From assembly GCA_020632655.1 (NCBI GenBank), contig JACKFD010000007.1:293257-357256 (forward strand): a stretch of 64,000 nucleotides of DNA, read 5' to 3'. The translations under genes were made by a program, and so were the position numbers. The notes beneath the pieces are model-generated. The model ran no database searches, had not been told where the DNA came from, and was given only the letters and a program-made list of their open reading frames with translations. Below are positions 52,075 to 61,398 of this stretch, in pieces. The stretch is from Spirochaetaceae bacterium (GTDB lineage: Bacteria; Myxococcota_A; UBA9160; UBA4427). Every line of letters starts with the position of its first letter. Positions within the stretch are counted from its first letter, which is position 1.

Positions 52075-52839
52075 ATGATCCATCAAGCGATCGCATCGAC
52101 GATCCTCCTGCTCCTCGTAGCCGGTATCGCCTCGGCGCAGTCCGGCACGGCCTTCCGCGCCGAGGGCTACCTGGGCTACACGAACCTCGAGCTCGGGCCG
52201 ATCGACGAGGACGCCTTCCAGGGGGGCGCGGGCGGGAGCTTCTCCGCATTCTGGGATGCGCTCTATTTCCAGTTCGACGTCTTCGGCGACCACCTCGAGT
52301 ACCAGGACTTCGACACGGACACGGTCGGGGGCGCGATCCACGCGGGTTGGCGCGATCCCGAGCGTGGCGCGCTCGGCGTCGCCGCGACCTACGATCATCT
52401 CGAGCTCTTCGACCAGGGATCCGATCTCGGACGGGCAGGCCTCGAAGGTGAGCTCTTCCTCGATCGCTTCAGCTTCGGCGCGACGGCAGGATTCGCGCAG
52501 CTCGAGGGAGACAGCACGGGGTACGCCGACGCGGCGCTCACCTTCTATCCGACGGATCGCGCGCGACTGCGCCTTCGTGCGGGTGCCTACGACGTCGAGG
52601 AATCCGACCCCTTCGTGATGTTCGGCGCGAACGGCGAGCTCCTGCTCTTCGACTCCCTCGCCCTCTTCGCGCGCTGGGAGGCGACCCTCGTCGACGACCG
52701 CCTCGACTACGAGCAGCACAGCATCGTCGGCGGCGTACGCCTCTATTTCGGCGCCGAAGAGCCCAGCCTCATCGCATACGATCGGCGCCACTTCAAGGAG
52801 AGCTGCCTCGGCGTCGCGATCTTCGCGCGAGCCTGTTGA
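52075..52839 (+). CDS. Outer-membrane beta-barrel-like protein
   Basis: A 254-residue exported protein. A signal peptide (AIASTILLLLVAGIASAQ) precedes alternating polar/apolar strands typical of small barrels (AEGYLGYTNLELG, FSAFWDALYFQFDVFGDHLEY, GGAIHAGWRD, FSFGATAGFAQLEG, LRLRAGAYDVEE, SIVGGVRLYFG). The last barrel strand is followed by a 22-residue tail (EEPSLIAYDRRHFKESCLGV), so the C-terminal Phe signal of BAM substrates is not at the very end but at RLYFG. It has no homologue I can name. GGAGAGGA lies upstream of the ATG. Confidence 0.75.
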   Translation: MIHQAIASTILLLLVAGIASAQSGTAFRAEGYLGYTNLELGPIDEDAFQGGAGGSFSAFWDALYFQFDVFGDHLEYQDFDTDTVGGAIHAGWRDPERGALGVAATYDHLELFDQGSDLGRAGLEGELFLDRFSFGATAGFAQLEGDSTGYADAALTFYPTDRARLRLRAGAYDVEESDPFVMFGANGELLLFDSLALFARWEATLVDDRLDYEQHSIVGGVRLYFGAEEPSLIAYDRRHFKESCLGVAIFARAC

Positions 52840-52896
52840 GGGTCGCTCCGCGATCCGCAGAGATCATTCCTTCTGGCGCTTCGCCAAGCCGGTGGT

Positions 52897-54372
52897 TCAC
52901 GGGTCCGAAGGCCCCCTCGCGATCCGCGCATGCCGCTCGAGCGCCCGCCTCCGCGCCGGCTCGTGCTCGACGAGCGGCGCCGGATGCCCCGCCGCGACGA
53001 GCGGCAGCGTCCACGGCTCGTGGATCGCCTGCGCATCCAGTCCCGCCAGCTCCGGCACCCAACGACGGATGTAGTCCCCTTCCGGATCGAAACGCTTCGA
53101 CTGCAGGATCGGATTGAAGACCCGCAGCACCTCCTGCGCATCGGTCCCCGTCGACGCCGCCCATTGCCAGCCGCCCGAGTTGCTCGCGGGATCGCCGTCG
53201 ACGAGCCACTCCATGAAGAAGCGCGCGCCGCGACGCCAGTCGATCAGCAGATGTTTCGTGAGGAAGCTCGCGACGACCATGCGCAGACGGTTGTGCATGT
53301 GGCCCGTCGCGCGCAGCTCGCGGATGCCGGCGTCGACGAAGGGATACCCCGTCCGCCCCGTCGACCAGCGATCGAAGCCCTCGTCGTCCTCTTCCCACTC
53401 CATCGCGTCGAACTCGGGGCGATGGTTCCGCCATGCCCGCGTCGGATCCTCGTCGAGGATCGCCTGGTAGAACTCACGCCAGATCAGCTCGTCGATCCAC
53501 TTCTCGAGACCCGCACGGCGACGCGGGTCGTCCTCGATCGCCTCCGCGGCGCGGCGGAAGCACTCGCGGATCGGGATCGTGCCGAAGCGGATCGCGGCGG
53601 AGAGTCGCGAGGTGGCGTCGAGGGCAGGCCGATCTCGATTCTCGCGGTAGCTGGCGCCCGCGTTCTCGAGAAAGCACGTGAGCCGCTGCTGCGCCGCCGC
53701 TTCACCAGGCGTCTCGATCGTGGCGCCATCGATCGTCGCGCCGAGCAACGGGAGCGTCGGCAGCGCGGTCTCCGGCCACGCCTCGAAGCCGGGCGGCAGG
53801 GACCAGACACGCGGCGCCCGCGGCGGCGCCTGCGCATGACGCCGCCACCAGGCCTTGCGATACGGCGAGTAGACGGCGATCGGCCGATCCTGACAGGGGG
53901 CGACCTCACTCGCCTCGAACACGACGTGGTCCTTGAAGGAGACGCCGCGGCGCCCGGACGAGTCGAGGGCCGCAGCGACCGCGGCATCCCGTCGCCGCGC
54001 ATAGGCGCCCGGATCGCGATTCCACGTCACGACCTGCACATCGAGCGACCGCGCGAGCTCCGGCACGACGACGCGAGGATCGCCGCGCAGGACGAGCAGC
54101 TCGTGCCCCCTTCGCGACAGGGCGTCGCGAAGCGACGTCACGCAGCCATGCACGAATCGCAGCCGCGGCCCGCGCATCCCCGGCCCTTCGAGCAGCACGT
54201 CGTCGAAGACGAAGACCGTCGCGAGGCGGGATGCGCGCACTGCGGCCGCGGAGAAGGCCGTATTGTCCTCCAGACGAAGGTCGCTCCGGAACCAGTGCAG
54301 GACCCGCGGCCGTTCCTCGACGGATGCGCGCGCGGGATCCGACCCGCTCGTCGTGCTCCCTCCGTCGCTCAG
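52897..54372 (-). CDS. phrB: Deoxyribodipyrimidine photolyase, class I (non-canonical start)
   Basis: Light-driven repair of cyclobutane pyrimidine dimers with FAD plus an antenna. The translation matches class I photolyases from LHWFRSDLRLEDN at the start to the FAD core: SRLSAAIRFGTIPIRE, ELIWREFYQAIL, GYPFVDAGIRELRATG, MHNRLRMVVASFLTKHL, ASNSGGWQWAAS and FNPILQSKRFDP. No ATG, GTG or TTG exists in frame before the fold begins. The only plausible start is CTG at 54372, overlapping the stop of the DUF3604 gene (CTGA), like the usual ATGA coupling. Length would be 491. It would then be translated by coupling to DUF3604. Confidence 0.9.
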   Translation of the reverse strand: MSDGGSTTSGSDPARASVEERPRVLHWFRSDLRLEDNTAFSAAAVRASRLATVFVFDDVLLEGPGMRGPRLRFVHGCVTSLRDALSRRGHELLVLRGDPRVVVPELARSLDVQVVTWNRDPGAYARRRDAAVAAALDSSGRRGVSFKDHVVFEASEVAPCQDRPIAVYSPYRKAWWRRHAQAPPRAPRVWSLPPGFEAWPETALPTLPLLGATIDGATIETPGEAAAQQRLTCFLENAGASYRENRDRPALDATSRLSAAIRFGTIPIRECFRRAAEAIEDDPRRRAGLEKWIDELIWREFYQAILDEDPTRAWRNHRPEFDAMEWEEDDEGFDRWSTGRTGYPFVDAGIRELRATGHMHNRLRMVVASFLTKHLLIDWRRGARFFMEWLVDGDPASNSGGWQWAASTGTDAQEVLRVFNPILQSKRFDPEGDYIRRWVPELAGLDAQAIHEPWTLPLVAAGHPAPLVEHEPARRRALERHARIARGPSDP

Positions 54373-56177
54373 GGCCCGTACCAGATCGGAGACGTGTAGG
54401 CGCGCTCCTGCACCGTCGTCCGCATCCCGGCAAGCGGCTTGCCATAGCGCGCCGCGTCGATCGCGTTCCAGCGCGGCGTCGGCACCTCGATCACGCGCGC
54501 ATAATAGAAGGCAGGCTCGGCGGGATCGAACTCGGGATCCGTCCAGACGCGGCGCATCTCGCCCTCCCCGGCCACGAGATCCTCCGCGACCTGGACGTCG
54601 AAGACCCGCTCGTGCGTACCGCCCGCGGCGTCGAGCCAGCCCTTCACGATCTGGATGCGCTGGAGCCCTCCGCTCGAGGGATCGCGCATCGCCGCGATCA
54701 GGAAGCTCGGCGCCTCCTGCCCCTCGCGCCGCTCGGGCAGATCGCCGCCCATCGGCACGCCCTTCGTGTACCCCGCCAGCGCGAGCTCGCTCGAGCGCGC
54801 GTCCACGTCCGTGAAGCGCCAGCCCCCGAAGAAGCGCACGGTCATCCGCGGCCCCGTCGTCGCATAGACCTCCTTGCGTCGCATCGCATCGAAGATCGCC
54901 GCCCTCGAGTTCTCCGTCGCCCAGACCCCCGCGTACCCCGCCGCCGCCTGCTCCCAGTTCATCGTCGACGCGGCATCCGGCACGGCCGAGTGGATGAACT
55001 CCCCCTTCATCCGATCGCTGCCCGGGGGCATGTTCGCCGTCTTGCCCCAGTAGTTGCCCTCGTCTCCGGTCGCGAGGGAGGTATGCGCATCGGTGCTGCC
55101 GATCATCCCGAAGCGGTAGGGGTTCACGCCGATCTTCGCGGCGAGTGCGAGGCCGCGCTGGAGCGCCGCCCGGGCGTAGCTGCCGGCATGCATCGAGGGC
55201 TCCGTCTTCGCGAGGCCGAAGATGTTCGTCTTGTCCCATCGCTCGTAGTCCGCGAACTCGTCGTCCGGGGAGAGGAAGGGATGGGTTTCGCTGTCGCCCT
55301 TGATCTGGGTCACCTCGACGAGGGGCTCGTAGCGGGCGCGCCGCTTCGCGTAGTCGGCGCCGAAGGGACGACCGTCCGCGTGCTCGACGGGGAACATGAG
55401 GCCGTTGCTGAGATTCGAGTTGTGCGGGATCGCGAAGGCCTGCCCGCCGGTGTCCGCCTCGTACTGCGCGAGGAAGGCCCAGAGATCCTCGGGATCGTTG
55501 CTGTGCATCGCGGAGAAGGGGACGATCTGCTTCGTGCGCTCCGGGCCGTCGCGGAAGAGGACGTTCCTGTGGAGGTTGTTGCCGCCGGGCGTCGAGCCCC
55601 ACTCGTAGCCGACGATCGCGGAGAAGCGGCCGGGCTCGTCGAAGCGCTCGGCGATGTCGACCACGTCGTGCCAGACGACCCGGCGCAGCTCGGGATCGGC
55701 GCCGAGGGTGTCGTTGGCGAGCACGGCATTCAGTGCCGTGATGTCCTCGGGTCCGAAGACCGGGTTTTCGTCCATCAGCTTGCGGATCTTGCGCGCGGTG
55801 TCCGTCCCGGCCACGAGCGGATGGTCCTTGCGGATCATCGAGAAGAGCCCGAGGTACTCGGCGTGATCCGAGACGACCAGGAAGTCGAGAGGGCGGTCGA
55901 GCTTCGCGACGGCGCCACCCGGCATGCGGATCGCCTCACCGCGGGCGAAGCGATAGGCGACGTCGGGGCCGAGGGTCGCGTTGTTGAAGAGGTTCGCGTC
56001 GAGGGAGTAGGCGCTGTGGACGTGGGTGTCGCCCCAGAAGAGTTCGGTCGACGGGGCCTCGGCGTACGCGGCAGCCGTCGCGAGCGCGGCGGCGCCAATG
56101 ATCGTGGCCACCGTGATGGGCAGGAAGCGGATCGCTCGTCTGTCCCGGAGCTCGCGGCCGACTCGTTGCATTCCCAT
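54369..56177 (-). CDS. DUF3604 family protein, exported (copy 2)
   Basis: A 602-residue exported protein. The signal peptide (FLPITVATIIGAAALATAAAYA) is followed by WGDTHVHSAYSLDA, VVSDHAEYLG, AIPHNSNLSNGLMF, KGDSETHPF and GSTDAHTSLATGDEGNYWGK, the metal-site and family motifs, ending in ERAYTSPIWYGP. It is closer to copy 3 (58971) than to the cysteine-rich copy 1 (20615). The start at 56177 was chosen over an internal ATG two codons on because of the GGGAGGAGCAGGGAG run. The photolyase follows directly with a CTGA overlap. Biochemical function of DUF3604 is unknown. Confidence 0.9.
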   Translation of the reverse strand: MGMQRVGRELRDRRAIRFLPITVATIIGAAALATAAAYAEAPSTELFWGDTHVHSAYSLDANLFNNATLGPDVAYRFARGEAIRMPGGAVAKLDRPLDFLVVSDHAEYLGLFSMIRKDHPLVAGTDTARKIRKLMDENPVFGPEDITALNAVLANDTLGADPELRRVVWHDVVDIAERFDEPGRFSAIVGYEWGSTPGGNNLHRNVLFRDGPERTKQIVPFSAMHSNDPEDLWAFLAQYEADTGGQAFAIPHNSNLSNGLMFPVEHADGRPFGADYAKRRARYEPLVEVTQIKGDSETHPFLSPDDEFADYERWDKTNIFGLAKTEPSMHAGSYARAALQRGLALAAKIGVNPYRFGMIGSTDAHTSLATGDEGNYWGKTANMPPGSDRMKGEFIHSAVPDAASTMNWEQAAAGYAGVWATENSRAAIFDAMRRKEVYATTGPRMTVRFFGGWRFTDVDARSSELALAGYTKGVPMGGDLPERREGQEAPSFLIAAMRDPSSGGLQRIQIVKGWLDAAGGTHERVFDVQVAEDLVAGEGEMRRVWTDPEFDPAEPAFYYARVIEVPTPRWNAIDAARYGKPLAGMRTTVQERAYTSPIWYGP

Positions 56178-56376
56178 CTCCCTGCTCCTCCCTTTCGAAC
56201 GTCGCAGGCTCGCGAAACCGTGTCCGCGAGCCGGCCCGGACGCTAGCCTCTCGCGGTCGCATCGAGAATCGGCCGCGCGCTCGTTCCGCGGCACTCGGCA
56301 CGTCCGACGCTCGGCGTGCGCGGGACGTAGCGGTCCCGATGCCAACGACCGACCACGAGGGCCTCGAGCAGAGCGC

Positions 56377-57861
56377 ATGGCCAGCCAGGGTGAAGCCGTC
56401 GACGAGCAGGAGGAGCAGGCCCTGCGCCTCCAGCGCATGGAGACGCGCCTCGTCGACGGCCTCTTCGAGCATCCCGGAATCCTCCCCCGCTCCCGCGAGC
56501 ACCAGCTCCGCTACGCGATCGCGCTCGCCGGCCTCGACACCTTCCAGCCCGGCGCTGCCCGCCGCGGTCGACGCCTGAAGCGGGCCGAGGTCGAGGTCCG
56601 CACGCCGCGCCTCGAGCGCTGGCGAAGGCAGGTGCTCGACGGGCTCGGCGCGCCACTCCTGCAGATCAAGGACAGCCGCGAACGCGTGCTCACCGCCTCG
56701 GCTCGACTCGCTCCCTGGCTGCTCCAGATGTCGCGCGCGCGGCAGGAGGTCCTCGAGCGGTACGCGAGCGACTTCACGGAGCGCCAGCTCGACCAGGAGC
56801 TCGGCATCAAGACCCTCGTGAGTGTCGCGGGCGGCGGCGGCGGTGCGGGCTACGTCTACATCGGCGCCTGGGACGTCCTGCAGGCGGCGGGGCTCGTACC
56901 GGCGTACGTGGTGGGCGCGTCGATGGGCGCCGTGATCGGACTCTTTCGTGCGCGCGCGCGGGCGGGGGACTTCGACTCGTACATGCGGGTCGCCCGGGCG
57001 CTGCGCGCCGAGGACATCTTCCAGTTCGTGAGCCTGCGGACGCGATTCGGCTTCCCGGGACTGATGCGGCTCTTCCTGCACGGCACGCTCGGGCGCATCT
57101 TCGAGCGCGAGGACGGCACGCCCATGGCCCTCGCCGACCTCGAGATCCCCTTCGACACGATCGTCGCGGGGATCCGGCGCGGCGCCCTCGAAGAATCGCC
57201 CCAGCAATACGCCCAGTCCCACCATCTGCACGAGGACCAACGCCCCGGTCGCCTCCAGCTCCGCGCCCGTGTCGCCGTCCAGCTCGTACGGCTCGCCGGC
57301 TTCATCAACCCGCGCGTCGTGAAGCAGATCGTCGTCGGCGCCGACCCCGCCACCCGCGACTTCAACGCCGTCGATGCCGCGGGCTTCTCGGCCGCGATTC
57401 CCGGCCTGCTCCACTACGACATGACCCGCGACGACCCGCACATGGAGTCGCTGCTCGTCGACTTGATGGAGCGCGAGGAGGTCGTCGCCCTCGTCGACGG
57501 TGGCGTCGCGAACAACGTGCCCGCCGGCCCCGCCTGGCGTCAGGTCCGCCAGGGCCGGATCGGCACGCGCAACGCGGCGATCGTCGCCTTCGACAGCTTC
57601 CATCCCCAGGCAAGCCACCTGCTCATGCAGCCCATCACGCGCATCGTCGCCCTGCAGGTCGCCCTGAACGAGCGCTACGCCCATCACCGCATCGAGTTCC
57701 ATCCGACCCTCTCGCCCCTCAACCTCCTGCCCGAGCCCGAGGACCTCGAGCGTGCCGTCGCCTGGGGTCGCGAGTCCATGGCCCAGGAGCTGCCTCGACT
57801 GCAGAAGCTCTTCGAGCGCGTGAAGTGGGTCGAGCCGAAGGTGCCCGGCCGGAAGAAATGA
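56377..57861 (+). CDS. Patatin-like phospholipase with N-terminal helical domain
   Basis: A 494-residue patatin-fold lipid acyl hydrolase. The oxyanion hole is VSVAGGGGGAGYVYIGAWDVL, the nucleophile lies in VVGASMGAVIG (GxSxG) and the dyad Asp in DGGVANNVP. A 140-residue N-terminal helical part (with HQLRYAIALAGLDTFQPG) precedes it. No signal peptide, so it is cytoplasmic or peripheral. Members of the group cut acyl chains from phospholipids or other esters. Downstream the alcohol dehydrogenase follows after 70 bases on the same strand. The start at 56377 has only a weak ribosome site. It diverges from DUF3604 copy 2. Confidence 0.9.
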   Translation: MASQGEAVDEQEEQALRLQRMETRLVDGLFEHPGILPRSREHQLRYAIALAGLDTFQPGAARRGRRLKRAEVEVRTPRLERWRRQVLDGLGAPLLQIKDSRERVLTASARLAPWLLQMSRARQEVLERYASDFTERQLDQELGIKTLVSVAGGGGGAGYVYIGAWDVLQAAGLVPAYVVGASMGAVIGLFRARARAGDFDSYMRVARALRAEDIFQFVSLRTRFGFPGLMRLFLHGTLGRIFEREDGTPMALADLEIPFDTIVAGIRRGALEESPQQYAQSHHLHEDQRPGRLQLRARVAVQLVRLAGFINPRVVKQIVVGADPATRDFNAVDAAGFSAAIPGLLHYDMTRDDPHMESLLVDLMEREEVVALVDGGVANNVPAGPAWRQVRQGRIGTRNAAIVAFDSFHPQASHLLMQPITRIVALQVALNERYAHHRIEFHPTLSPLNLLPEPEDLERAVAWGRESMAQELPRLQKLFERVKWVEPKVPGRKK

Positions 57862-57931
57862 GCCTGCCGACCGGGGTGAGCACTTCGCGGTCGCGCACTA
57901 CCCTCCCGCGACGCCGAGGAGGGCTCACGCT

Positions 57932-58984
57932 GTGACGAAGACGATGCGCGCATTCCGGATGGTCGAGTGGCAGAAGCCGCCCGAGCTCGTCGAGATCCCC
58001 GTGCCGGAGCCGGGCCCGGGCCAGGTCCGCGTCAAGGTCGCCGGCAACGGCCTCTGCCAGAGCGACCTGCACATGCCGCATCTGCCCGACGCGCTCGGCC
58101 AGTTCATGGGCTGGCAGATGCCCTTCACGCTCGGCCACGAGGTCGGCGGCTGGGTCGACGCCTGGGGCTCGGGCGTTACGGGATGGAAGGAAGGCCAGCC
58201 CGTCGCGCTCATCTCGACGCGCTCCTGCGGCGCCTGCCTCGAGTGCGACGCCGGCTTCGACAACGCCTGCACCCTCAACCAGCGCGGCCGCGGCTACGGC
58301 ATGGACGGTGGCATCGCCGACTACGTGCTGCTCGAGAACGTGCGCCCCCTCATCCCGATCACGAAGCTCGATCCCAAGCTCGCCGGCCCGCTGACCGACG
58401 CCGGCACCACCTCCTACCACGGCGTCGCGCGCGTGAAGGAGAAGCTCGGCCCCGGCCGCACGGCCCTCGTGATCGGCGCCGGCGGCCTTGGCGGCTTCGC
58501 GATCCAGTACCTCAAGCTCCTCACGCAGGCGCGCATCCTCGTCGTCGACACGGCGGCCGACAAGCGCGCCCGCGCGATCGAGCTCGGCGCCGACGAGGTC
58601 ATCGACGGCCTGCGTGACGACCTCGCAACCGAGATCCTGAGGCTGACCGAAGGCCGCGGCGCCGACGCCGTCCTCGACTTCGTCGGCAACGACGCGACCG
58701 TCGCGACGAGCATCGCCTGCCTCGCCAAGCTCTCGACCTACGCCGTGATCGGCGCGGGCGAAGGCAAGCTCGCCCAGCCGCTCATGGGCGCGCTGGCCGG
58801 CAAGAACGCCTCGATCATCTCCTTCGTCGGCGGCACCGCCGCCGACACCCGCGCCGCCCTCGACCTCGCCGACCAGGGCCTGCTCCGCAACGACGTCGAG
58901 CTCTTCGATCTCGCCGACGCCCAGAAGGCCTTCGACAAGCTCGCCGCCGGAGAGCTCGTCGGCCGCGGGATCATCGTGCCGTAG
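57932..58984 (+). CDS. Zinc-dependent alcohol dehydrogenase (MDR family)
   Basis: A 350-residue medium-chain dehydrogenase. The catalytic zinc ligands are Cys42 (GLCQSDLH) and His69-Glu70 (LGHEVGG). The structural zinc is held by Cys99, 102, 105 and 113 (CGACLECDAGFDNAC). The nucleotide loop is GAGGLGGFA with the acidic end VVDTAAD, favouring NAD. The class resembles AdhP/6-hydroxyhexanoate or NAD-linked long-chain alcohol dehydrogenases. The start is GTG at 57932. It overlaps the DUF3604 copy 3 gene at the 3' ends by 14 bases (convergent). It may form a small operon with the patatin gene. Confidence 0.95.
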   Translation: MTKTMRAFRMVEWQKPPELVEIPVPEPGPGQVRVKVAGNGLCQSDLHMPHLPDALGQFMGWQMPFTLGHEVGGWVDAWGSGVTGWKEGQPVALISTRSCGACLECDAGFDNACTLNQRGRGYGMDGGIADYVLLENVRPLIPITKLDPKLAGPLTDAGTTSYHGVARVKEKLGPGRTALVIGAGGLGGFAIQYLKLLTQARILVVDTAADKRARAIELGADEVIDGLRDDLATEILRLTEGRGADAVLDFVGNDATVATSIACLAKLSTYAVIGAGEGKLAQPLMGALAGKNASIISFVGGTAADTRAALDLADQGLLRNDVELFDLADAQKAFDKLAAGELVGRGIIVP

Positions 58985-60956
58985 TCGGCGTGTACCAGAT
59001 GGGCGACGTATAGGCGCGATCCTGCGTCGTCATCGGCACCTCCTCCGGCATCTCGACGCCGAAGAAGCGCCGGTCGTAGGCCGTCCAGCGCGGCTTCGGG
59101 ATCTCGAGCACGCGCACGTAGTAGAAGGCGGACTCCGCCGGATCGAAGTCGGGATCCTTCCAGAACCCCGTCAAGGCGGCCGCACCGATCGTATTCGACC
59201 AGGTCACGTTCTCGACGTCGACCGTCGAGCCGACCGCCTTGCGCGCCCGACCATCGCGTCCGATCCGCCGCCCGCCCGAGACCGCGACGTCGTAGACGCG
59301 CTCGTGGGTCGCGCCCTCGGCGTCGAGCCAGCCCTTCACGATCTGGACCCGATCGAGGTTCGCGCCCTCCGGATCGCGCAACGCGCCCACGAGGAAGGTC
59401 GGCGCGGACGGACGCCCCTCGCCCGTCGCGGGCGCCGCGAGCTCCCCGCCCATCGGTACGCCCTTCGCATAGCCCGTCCGCGGCAGATCGGGCCGCGTCG
59501 CGTCCTCCGCCTCGAAGTCGAAGCCCCCGAAGAAGCGAACGGTCATGCGCGGGCCCGTCGTCGCATAGGTCTCGCGCCGCTGCATCGCGTCGAAGAGCGC
59601 CTCGCGCGTGTTCTCCGTCGCCCAGACCGCCGCATAGCCCGAGGCCGCCATCTCCCACTCGTAGTACTGAAGCCCGCCCTCCTGCTGATCGGGCGATCCG
59701 GGAAAGAGCCCCGTCTCCCAGCGCGTGGGCGAGGGCTCGCTCTTCGTCGCCTTGCCCCAGAAATCGTCCTCGTCGGCGGTCGCGAGGCCGGTATGCGCGT
59801 CGGTGCTGCCGATCAGACCGAACTGGAAGGGGTTCACGCCGAGTCGCGCCTGCTCGGCGAGGCCGTTGCGCAGCGCCGGTCGGACGTACTCCGCCGGGAG
59901 CCAGCCCTCCTCGTGGCCCGCCGCGCCGAGCGCCGCGCGGTCCCAGGTCTCGTAGTCGGCGAACTCGTCGTTCGGCGAGAGCAAGGGATGCGTCTCGCTG
60001 TCGCCCTTGTACTGCGTCGCCTCGACGATCGGCTCGAGCCGCGCACGCCTTCGCGCGTAGGCCGCGTCGAAGGGCGCGCCCGCGGAGTCCTGCAGCGCGA
60101 ACATCAGCCCGCCGCTCACGTTCGAGTTGTGCGGAATCGCGAGCACCCGCCCGCCGGTCGTCTGCTCGTAGCCGACCATCCAGTCCCAGAGCGACTCGGG
60201 CCGCGGATCGTCGAGGGAGCTCGTCGGCACGACCTGCCGCGCGCGCTCGGCGCCGTCGGCGAGGAGCACGTTGCGATGGAGGTTCTTGCCGCCCGGCGTC
60301 GCGGTCCACTCGTAGCCGATGAAGGCCGTGAAGCGCCCCGGCTCGTTCCATCGCTCCGCGTTCTCGACCACGCGTCCCCAGACCGTCTTCTCGAGGACGG
60401 GGCTGTCGATCAGGTCGCGATGTTCGAGGAGCGAGATCCCGAACTCCGCGAAGACCTCGAGGTCGCGCCCCGACTTCCGCCAGCCCGACCAACGCGCGCC
60501 CGTCTCGGTCTCGAGCAGGACGGGGTCGTCGCGGTCGAGCATGTTCATCACGCCGAGGTACTCCGCGTGATCGCTGACGAGCAGGAAGTCGAGCGGGCGG
60601 CGAAGCTTCACGGCCATCCCGTTGTGCGCGACGAGCTCCTCGCCGCGTGCGAAGCGGAAGGCCTCGTCGGGTCCGATCCGGCGATTGCCCATGTTGCCCG
60701 CGTCGGCGGACCAGCTCGAGTGCACGTGCAGGTCGCCGAAGAAGACCTGCCGCGGGAAGTGCTCGTCGGCGTAGGGGGAGTAGGTCGGCGTCGCCGGCGC
60801 GTCCACCGAGGTCGACGCTTCGGGCGGCGTGGCCTTCGCGGGCGTCGCAGGGTCGGCCTCGATCGGCGTCGCGAGCAGCATCCCGATCGCGATCATCGCC
60901 GTGCCGGCGACGACTCCCCCTCTCCGCTCGACCTCGCGCTTCGAAGTTGTCGACAT
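58971..60956 (-). CDS. DUF3604 family protein, exported (copy 3)
   Basis: A 661-residue exported protein. A signal peptide (GGVVAGTAMIAIGMLLATPIEA) and an Ala/Thr/Pro linker are followed by FGDLHVHSSWSADA (Leu replaces the usual Thr in GDTHVH), LVSDHAEYLG, AIPHNSNVSGGLMF, KGDSETHPL and GSTDAHTGLATADEDDFWGK, ending in DRAYTSPIWYTP. An insert near GRRIGRDGRARKAVGSTVDVENVTWSN is absent from copies 1 and 2. The start at 60956 follows GAGGGGGGG. It is convergent with the alcohol dehydrogenase (14-base overlap). Confidence 0.9.
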   Translation of the reverse strand: MSTTSKREVERRGGVVAGTAMIAIGMLLATPIEADPATPAKATPPEASTSVDAPATPTYSPYADEHFPRQVFFGDLHVHSSWSADAGNMGNRRIGPDEAFRFARGEELVAHNGMAVKLRRPLDFLLVSDHAEYLGVMNMLDRDDPVLLETETGARWSGWRKSGRDLEVFAEFGISLLEHRDLIDSPVLEKTVWGRVVENAERWNEPGRFTAFIGYEWTATPGGKNLHRNVLLADGAERARQVVPTSSLDDPRPESLWDWMVGYEQTTGGRVLAIPHNSNVSGGLMFALQDSAGAPFDAAYARRRARLEPIVEATQYKGDSETHPLLSPNDEFADYETWDRAALGAAGHEEGWLPAEYVRPALRNGLAEQARLGVNPFQFGLIGSTDAHTGLATADEDDFWGKATKSEPSPTRWETGLFPGSPDQQEGGLQYYEWEMAASGYAAVWATENTREALFDAMQRRETYATTGPRMTVRFFGGFDFEAEDATRPDLPRTGYAKGVPMGGELAAPATGEGRPSAPTFLVGALRDPEGANLDRVQIVKGWLDAEGATHERVYDVAVSGGRRIGRDGRARKAVGSTVDVENVTWSNTIGAAALTGFWKDPDFDPAESAFYYVRVLEIPKPRWTAYDRRFFGVEMPEEVPMTTQDRAYTSPIWYTPTTAR

Positions 60957-61095
60957 CGGCCCCCCCTCGTGTGACGTGACGCGTTCCACGATCCCCGGAC
61001 GCCCGAGCAGCCCGGTTCCCGCGTGCGGTCGCGATGTTACCCTCCGCCGCGCCCTCGCAAGGCGGCCGCCAGGCGGCAAGAGGAGAGCGAGCACC

Positions 61096-61398
61096 GTGAT
61101 CGTCCACGTCCATCCCGACTCGTCCATCACGCTCGACGATCCGGATCGCTTCGATGCGTTCTCGGTCCGCGCGCCGGATCGCGACGTCCCGCAGATCGTG
61201 GCAGCGTTCCGCGGCGACGCGGTCGCGGCGGACGACGAGCACGTCTGGATCTCGATCGCGCGGCTGCATGCGCTCGGCGAGGAGTACGGCGGGGTGGATT
61301 GGCGGGCGGGGTGTGATGGGATGCTCGACTATGCGAGTCGGAAGGGGTGGGTGGACGAGAGTCGGAGAAGGGTGCGGGCGCACGTGGAGCGGCCCTAG
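61096..61398 (+). CDS. Hypothetical protein, 100 residues
   Basis: Not recognised. It appears real: GTG start with AGGAGAG eleven bases upstream, and a mixed composition (IVHVHPDSSITLDD; FRGDAVAADDEHVWISIARLH). The last 25 residues look helical and basic. It could be a small cytoplasmic binding or regulatory protein. Its stop TAG is part of a CTAG shared with the convergent EthD gene. It diverges from DUF3604 copy 3. Confidence 0.6.
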   Translation: MIVHVHPDSSITLDDPDRFDAFSVRAPDRDVPQIVAAFRGDAVAADDEHVWISIARLHALGEEYGGVDWRAGCDGMLDYASRKGWVDESRRRVRAHVERP

